NCBI GenBank assembly: GCA_946536155.1
Contig: CAMNEB010000005.1
Coordinates: forward strand, 1 to 42,213
From: an uncultured Lachnospiraceae bacterium
Lineage (GTDB): Bacteria > Bacillota > Clostridia > Lachnospirales > Lachnospiraceae
Direction: 5' to 3'
DNA: 42,213 nt
The notes below the pieces were generated by a model. The model had not been told where the DNA came from, did no database searches, and saw only the letters and a program-made list of their open reading frames with translations. The position numbers and the translations under genes are program-made. Shown here in pieces: positions 38,137 through 42,213 of this stretch. The stretch's first letter is position 1. Every line of letters starts with the position of its first letter.

Positions 38137-39891
38137 ATGGTGATCATATTAAGAATTTGTGAGATGTTAAGCCTTATTGACCGTAATACCGTATACATAT
38201 GCCTGTTTTCCCTTCTCTGGCTGCCTGCCCTCATCATCTTTACCATGGCGGTGAAACCGGAGCACAAAAAGGCGTATATTGCCGCTGCGATCGTTCCTGT
38301 GCTGAATTTTGCCTGTTTTTATGCGCTGAATCATACGAAGGGAGACCCCGGTACCGGAATATCCAGGTACTGCCCATACCTTATAACGGCACTTGTCTAT
38401 TGCATCGGGACTGTTATGCTGATGCGCGGCGAAAAAAGAAAGAGAGTATTTTTCTTATGCGGTGAAGTCGCTGTCATTGTCTCCGTCTTTGCCATGACAG
38501 CCATTCTCGTGAATTCATATCAGATGCACTACGGAAATTTCAGCCACTATGGCTATGAGAGATCCATGGCGGCACTTATTGACGAGCTTGAAGGCAACTA
38601 TATCTCAAGAGAACATAAAGAGATCGATTTTGACATGCTGAGGGAGGTATATATCCCCATGGCTGCCCGTGCTGAGGAAGACGGGGATGAGGCTGCCTTT
38701 GCGCAGGCTGTTGCGGAGCTGTGTTATGAATTCCATGACGGACATCTGCGCCTCAGATACAATGATGCCGCACTGGGGAACGAAGCTGTAGACCGGATCG
38801 TCGGATATGATCACGGCTTTTCCATGCTGCGCCTTGACGACGGTTCCGTGATCGCCATACTTGCGGACGGATCGTCGGAAAGCTTCAGCGCCGGGATCCA
38901 TAACGGCACGGTCATCACAAGCTGGAACGGAACAGATATTGATACTGCCATAGATAATGTAAAATGCATACAGCCCGGGGTAAGAGGCATAACCGCATAT
39001 CCCATTGAGTCCAATGAAGACATAGCAAGGCCCATATTCCTTGCAGGTCAGGGCGGCGAGACGGTCACCGTCGGATTCATCGATGATGAAGGCACAGAGA
39101 GGACTGTTGCCGTGGGCAGCATGGGAAGCTATCAGAACAGATTAAGGGAGGCAGCCGGTCCCATTACAGGCAAGCACTGTTTCGGATTTGCCACTGCAAG
39201 AATGCTCGAAGACGGCGTGGGATATCTTTGCATTCCGGAGGAATCCTTCGATGCTCTTTCCGATGTCAAAGCAGTACTTACGGACAGATATCCGGAGGTT
39301 AAGGAGCTTGTGATATCCAGGATTGAAGAGCTTAAAAGTCAGGGAATGGAAACACTTATCCTGGATCTTCGCGACAATGACGGTGGCATAGATGTCGTGT
39401 ATGAGGAGATAGTCACTCTTTTTACGAACGAAGGAATGACTCTTTACGGCGGATATTTCAAAGACGGTGAGCTGGTAAAGAGCAGTAGCTGGATCTGGAC
39501 AACAGAGCCTGACGGGAGATATTCGGATCTTCCGGTCATTGTTCTGGTCAATGCCGGATGCGGAAGCTGCGGGGATATCTTTGCAAGCTTCATGTCGAGA
39601 TGCCCGAATGTAACGATGATGGGTATCACCACCACATGGGGTTCTGCGCAGACCATGGGAGGCGAGTGCCTGCTCAGCGGAGGAAGTATCAGGGTGCAGT
39701 ACCCGATAATCGGTACGCTGGATGAAAACGGAAAAATATATCTGGATGCAGGCCCTGACAGGATCAGTTCACTGGAGCTGGATGAACGGATACCCCTGGA
39801 CCTTGATGCGGTAGAACAGCTGTATGCCCCGGATTCGGATTATGAGCTGAGCTATGCTCTTGAATATATCAGAAGCCATAAGCTGCCTTAA
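38137..39891 (+). CDS. S41 family peptidase with multi-TM N-terminus
   Basis: ATG at 38137 after AAAAGGAG; HDGHLRLRY; TLILDLRDNDGG; nucleophile-region VNAGCGSCGDIFASFM; N-terminal TM helices. Confidence 0.85.
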   Translation: MVIILRICEMLSLIDRNTVYICLFSLLWLPALIIFTMAVKPEHKKAYIAAAIVPVLNFACFYALNHTKGDPGTGISRYCPYLITALVYCIGTVMLMRGEKRKRVFFLCGEVAVIVSVFAMTAILVNSYQMHYGNFSHYGYERSMAALIDELEGNYISREHKEIDFDMLREVYIPMAARAEEDGDEAAFAQAVAELCYEFHDGHLRLRYNDAALGNEAVDRIVGYDHGFSMLRLDDGSVIAILADGSSESFSAGIHNGTVITSWNGTDIDTAIDNVKCIQPGVRGITAYPIESNEDIARPIFLAGQGGETVTVGFIDDEGTERTVAVGSMGSYQNRLREAAGPITGKHCFGFATARMLEDGVGYLCIPEESFDALSDVKAVLTDRYPEVKELVISRIEELKSQGMETLILDLRDNDGGIDVVYEEIVTLFTNEGMTLYGGYFKDGELVKSSSWIWTTEPDGRYSDLPVIVLVNAGCGSCGDIFASFMSRCPNVTMMGITTTWGSAQTMGGECLLSGGSIRVQYPIIGTLDENGKIYLDAGPDRISSLELDERIPLDLDAVEQLYAPDSDYELSYALEYIRSHKLP

Positions 39892-40099
39892 AGACAGCGG
39901 GAGCATACTCAGCAGGTCCGTGCCGGTCCTGGATCGTTACATTCCCTTCACCTGAAATGCCCTGATGATTGTAAACTTTAGGATTTACGGTTATCATACT
40001 ATGTGTATGTCACACAGAAGGTTCAGTTCCTCCGACGGACTCGTTACCTCAAATCTTTCGATTGCGTTCTGATATGCTTATGACGCAGTTACAGATATT

Positions 40100-40582
40100 A
40101 TGGATCTTAAAGTTTACAGAAAAAAAGTTATCCTAAGGACCGTAAAGCGCTGTCTCATCACAGCGCTTATTTTGCTGCTTCCCGGCCTGATCATGGGAAT
40201 TTTTAACAGGTGGCTTTTTCTCTTCTGCCTCCTTGATGTGCTCCCCGTGATATACCTGGTCTCCAGGCTCAGAATACTTTGCTCATACAGTCTTTCATCC
40301 GGCAGGATTGATGATGTCATCCTCTTTGATGATAAAGACCAGCCCCTGTGTGATGTTCACGTGGTCTACAGCACGGACAGCGGAGAAAAAAGAGAACTCA
40401 CGGCCGTTGCCGAGCATTACGGAGATTATGAAGACGGTATAGAACCGGAACTTGAGAAAATGCGTGAGAGGCTTTATGAGAAATTTGCCGGAAGGTCCGT
40501 TCCCGTATTCTATGAACCGGACAGGAGTGACAGGGATTTTATATACCTTGAGGATTCGTTCTCTAAAGATGGCGGATCGTAA
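40100..40582 (+). CDS. Hypothetical membrane protein
   Basis: Two adjacent N-terminal hydrophobic segments, soluble C-terminus; no clear SD. Confidence 0.55.
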   Translation: MDLKVYRKKVILRTVKRCLITALILLLPGLIMGIFNRWLFLFCLLDVLPVIYLVSRLRILCSYSLSSGRIDDVILFDDKDQPLCDVHVVYSTDSGEKRELTAVAEHYGDYEDGIEPELEKMRERLYEKFAGRSVPVFYEPDRSDRDFIYLEDSFSKDGGS

Positions 40583-40637
40583 AGGCCGATGTAAAGACCG
40601 TCTGAAATGTTATTTTACTGCATAAACGGAGGACGAT

Positions 40638-42206
40638 ATGAGCAAAAGACCCGAGTGGCTTGATGCCGCAGTTTTCTATGAGATATACCCTCAGTCCTTT
40701 AAAGATACCGATGGGGACGGTATAGGCAATATAAACGGAATGACGGAGAAGCTTTCCTATATCAGAGAACTGGGCTGTAATGCCATCTGGATCAATCCCT
40801 GCTTTGAATCACCTTTTGGAGATGCGGGATATGATGTGTCCGATTACTGCAGGATCGCTCCCAGATACGGGACAAATGATGATATGGTGCGCCTGTTTGA
40901 GGAGGCTCATAAGCAGGGAATACATATACTTCTGGACCTTGTCCCGGGCCATACCTCATGGGATCACCCATGGTTCAAAGAGAGCATGAAGGCTGCGAGG
41001 AATGAATATACCGACAGATATGTCTGGACGGACAGCGTCTGGGAGGAACCTGAAGGATTCTCCACAATACGCGGACTTTCGGAACGTGACGGCAGCTGCA
41101 TAGTCAATTTCTTTACCCATCAGCCGGCCCTCAATTACGGATTCTACAGACCGGAGAAACCCTGGCAGCAGGCCATGGATGCACCGGGACCGCAGGCGAC
41201 CATAGAAGCTCTCAAGGATATAATGCGGTTCTGGCTCTCAAAGGGCTGTGACGGCTTCAGGGTCGATATGGCCGGATCCCTTGTAAAAAATGATGAGGAT
41301 CAGAAGGGGACCATAGCTCTGTGGCAGAACATACGCGCATTCCTTGATGAGGAATATCCGGAAGCGGCAATGGTCTCTGAGTGGGGTGAACCCGACAAGA
41401 GCCTTGCGGGAGGATTTCATATGGATTTCCTCCTTCATTTCGGTCCTTCGCATTATAACGACCTCTTCAGATGCGAAAAGCCTTTCTTTGCGGGAAACGG
41501 TGATGCATCGGAATTTGTCGCAAAATATATCGAGAATTATGAACGCTCGGAGAGAAAGGGGCTTATCTGCATTCCATCGGGGAATCACGATATGGACAGG
41601 CTGGCTCGTCATATAAAGGGAGATAACAGAAGACTCGCATTCGCATTTCTTCTTTCAATGCCCGGCGCACCTTATATCTATTACGGCGATGAGATCGGCA
41701 TGAACTATGTTGAAGGCCTTGCTTCTGTTGAAGGGGGATACGGAAGGACAGGATCCCGTTCGCCCATGCAGTGGGATACGTCTGAGAATGCAGGCTTTTC
41801 ATCTGCTCCTTCCGATAGACTCTATATCCCTATCGATCCGTCCGAAGATCGTCCCGATGCGGCATCCCAGACTGAGGATGAAGCCTCGCTCCGCAGCGAA
41901 GTGAAGAGACTGATCGCCGTAAGGCAGAGCCATAAGGCCCTGAATAATCTCGGGGATATTGAATTTATCCTGAACGGCGCAAAAGAAAAACCCCTTGCCT
42001 ACACAAGGAGTTTTGACGGTGAAAAAATATTTGTGATCATCAACCCTGCGGATGAAAAATACGAAATGACATCCGCAGAGGGACTTTCCGATATCATTTA
42101 TAAATTCGGTGAGTGCTCCGTAACAGATACGGGCTGCGTCATAGGACCTCACTCGGCTGCATTTATCAGACAGGGGGCTGACCGGGGTTCTGAGGCGTCT
42201 GAGTAA
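40638..42206 (+). CDS. GH13 family alpha-glucosidase/amylase-type glycosidase
   Basis: VFYEIYPQSFKDTDGDGIGNI; LDLVPGHTSWDHPWF; CDGFRVDMAG; MVSEWGEP; PSGNHDMDRLA; PYIYYGDEIGM. Confidence 0.93.
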   Translation: MSKRPEWLDAAVFYEIYPQSFKDTDGDGIGNINGMTEKLSYIRELGCNAIWINPCFESPFGDAGYDVSDYCRIAPRYGTNDDMVRLFEEAHKQGIHILLDLVPGHTSWDHPWFKESMKAARNEYTDRYVWTDSVWEEPEGFSTIRGLSERDGSCIVNFFTHQPALNYGFYRPEKPWQQAMDAPGPQATIEALKDIMRFWLSKGCDGFRVDMAGSLVKNDEDQKGTIALWQNIRAFLDEEYPEAAMVSEWGEPDKSLAGGFHMDFLLHFGPSHYNDLFRCEKPFFAGNGDASEFVAKYIENYERSERKGLICIPSGNHDMDRLARHIKGDNRRLAFAFLLSMPGAPYIYYGDEIGMNYVEGLASVEGGYGRTGSRSPMQWDTSENAGFSSAPSDRLYIPIDPSEDRPDAASQTEDEASLRSEVKRLIAVRQSHKALNNLGDIEFILNGAKEKPLAYTRSFDGEKIFVIINPADEKYEMTSAEGLSDIIYKFGECSVTDTGCVIGPHSAAFIRQGADRGSEASE

Positions 42207-42213
42207 ACTGAGG

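Noticed and set aside
39892-40099. Structured RNA or promoter in the gap after the S41 gene
   Set aside because: Only short repeats such as GTAAA/TTTAC and TGTG/CACA; no known riboswitch motif or convincing promoter seen.

Overview
Plus-strand-dominated chromosomal window from a Clostridia-type (probably Lachnospiraceae) bacterium; taxonomy is inferred from gene style only. No tRNA, rRNA, CRISPR array, phage or transposase gene was recognised. Main blocks: (1) CPBP protease plus LytTR/GHKL two-component system; (2) DegV protein; (3) a heterodimeric ABC exporter preceded by a strong promoter, a 37-codon leader ORF and a terminator whose 5' arm can alternatively pair with sequence inside the leader ORF, which looks like a ribosome-mediated attenuator; (4) T-box-controlled pheST; (5) a rhamnose (rhaBAD), two AraC regulators, galacturonate (uxaBA), sugar ABC importer and GH43/six-hairpin GH/GH4 cluster, consistent with use of rhamnogalacturonan-type oligosaccharides; (6) intergenic REP-like repeats and a 91-nt near-perfect hairpin; (7) an SGNH hydrolase with a very recent in-frame 96-bp tandem duplication; (8) DUF2975-like/XRE pair with a palindrome-rich promoter; (9) OmpR-type RR, HK, FtsX-type ABC transporter and multi-TM S41 peptidase, resembling a divergent nisin-resistance (NSR-FP-RK)-like module; (10) GH13 glycosidase. 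Calls are from reading motifs only; no database searches were run.
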